A stretch of DNA of 64,000 nt, taken from NCBI RefSeq assembly GCF_019399895.1, contig NC_091888.1, positions 218,501 to 282,500 on the forward strand, given 5' to 3'. Of this stretch, positions 63,901 to 64,000 are shown one piece after another. Every line of letters begins with the position of its first letter. Position 1 is the first letter of the stretch. The stretch comes from Cardiocondyla obscurior. Taxonomy: Eukaryota; Arthropoda; Insecta; Hymenoptera; Formicidae. Under the pieces are notes generated by a model. That model searched no databases. It saw nothing but the letters and a program-made list of their open reading frames with translations, and was not told where the DNA came from. A program made the position numbers and the translations under genes.

Positions 63901-64000
63901 TATTTCGAACGTACTGACAGAGGGGAGGGGAAGGGAAAGAGCGGAGGGAAACAGAGAGCGAGAAAGAGAACGGTAACCGTATCACCGCAGGTTGTTTTTT
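60986..64000. other. Stretch with no supported gene
   Basis: AT-rich to about 62580, then GC- and purine-rich to about 63380, where frames on both strands stay open for 60-124 codons and overlap each other. Their products are R, P and S rich with no domain. A perfect 8-bp AT hairpin (GCATATAT/ATATATGC) lies at 61303-61321. From 63640 the sequence has T-rich runs and then a purine-rich end. The window stops without a recognisable gene boundary. Confidence 0.5.

Noticed and set aside
1..64000. Transposon ORFs, CRISPR arrays, operons, rRNA
   Set aside because: No transposase, integrase or reverse transcriptase motifs, no regularly spaced direct repeats, no bacterial gene layout and no rRNA-like conserved sequence were seen. 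The composition is that of an animal nuclear genome.

Overview
This window looks like non-coding DNA (intronic or intergenic) from an insect nuclear genome, most likely a hymenopteran and possibly an ant. The grounds are indirect. By eye the base composition is moderate, CpG is frequent outside AT-rich stretches, and long poly-A/poly-T runs and short microsatellites are common. Splice signals are of metazoan type, and there is one arthropod-style Inr+DPE core promoter. No protein-coding gene of recognisable family was found. The longest open frames (up to about 180 codons) lie in GC-rich patches, often overlap on both strands, and show no domain, so they are treated as chance frames.

The best structure is a plus-strand cassette repeated three times. 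Copy 1 (about 9554-9980) and copy 2 (about 44576-45140) each hold exon A, a short intron of 120 or 93 nt, and exon B, all with good splice signals. Copy 3 (about 53512-53658) keeps only exon B, joined to sequence that in copy 1 lies upstream of exon A. Exon A of copies 1 and 2 shares a 66-nt block with no difference, 35 kb apart, although the introns have diverged. In both copies a 24-codon arginine-rich small ORF starts in this block and ends with a stop codon that is the last three bases of the exon. A +1/-1 indel pair between the copies leaves that frame intact. The likeliest reading is a family of duplicated non-coding or 5'-UTR exons of a plus-strand transcript, perhaps with a regulatory or micropeptide ORF.

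Four other signals stand out. (i) A plus-strand core promoter at 17978 has an initiator and a DPE at exactly +28. (ii) On the minus strand at 31006-31014 a long pyrimidine tract runs straight into CAG|GTAAGT, the zero-length-exon (recursive splice site) consensus, which suggests a long minus-strand intron across the window. (iii) A hairpin at 44219-44319 has two 32-nt arms with three mismatches, shaped like a microRNA precursor, about 270 bp upstream of exon A copy 2. (iv) A patch of homeodomain/TCF-like sites near 60670-60985 could be an enhancer.

Layout: 1-9553 no gene; 9554-9980 cassette copy 1; 9981-17975 no gene, with a GC-rich patch at 10440-11000; 17976-18723 promoter and possible first exon; 18724-44218 no gene, with the recursive splice site; 44219-45140 hairpin and cassette copy 2; 45141-53511 no gene; 53512-53960 cassette copy 3 and a local duplication; 53961-64000 no gene, with the possible enhancer and a GC-rich 3' end. 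If both strand assignments hold, a plus-strand exon family lies inside the intron of a minus-strand gene. That architecture is inferred, not shown.
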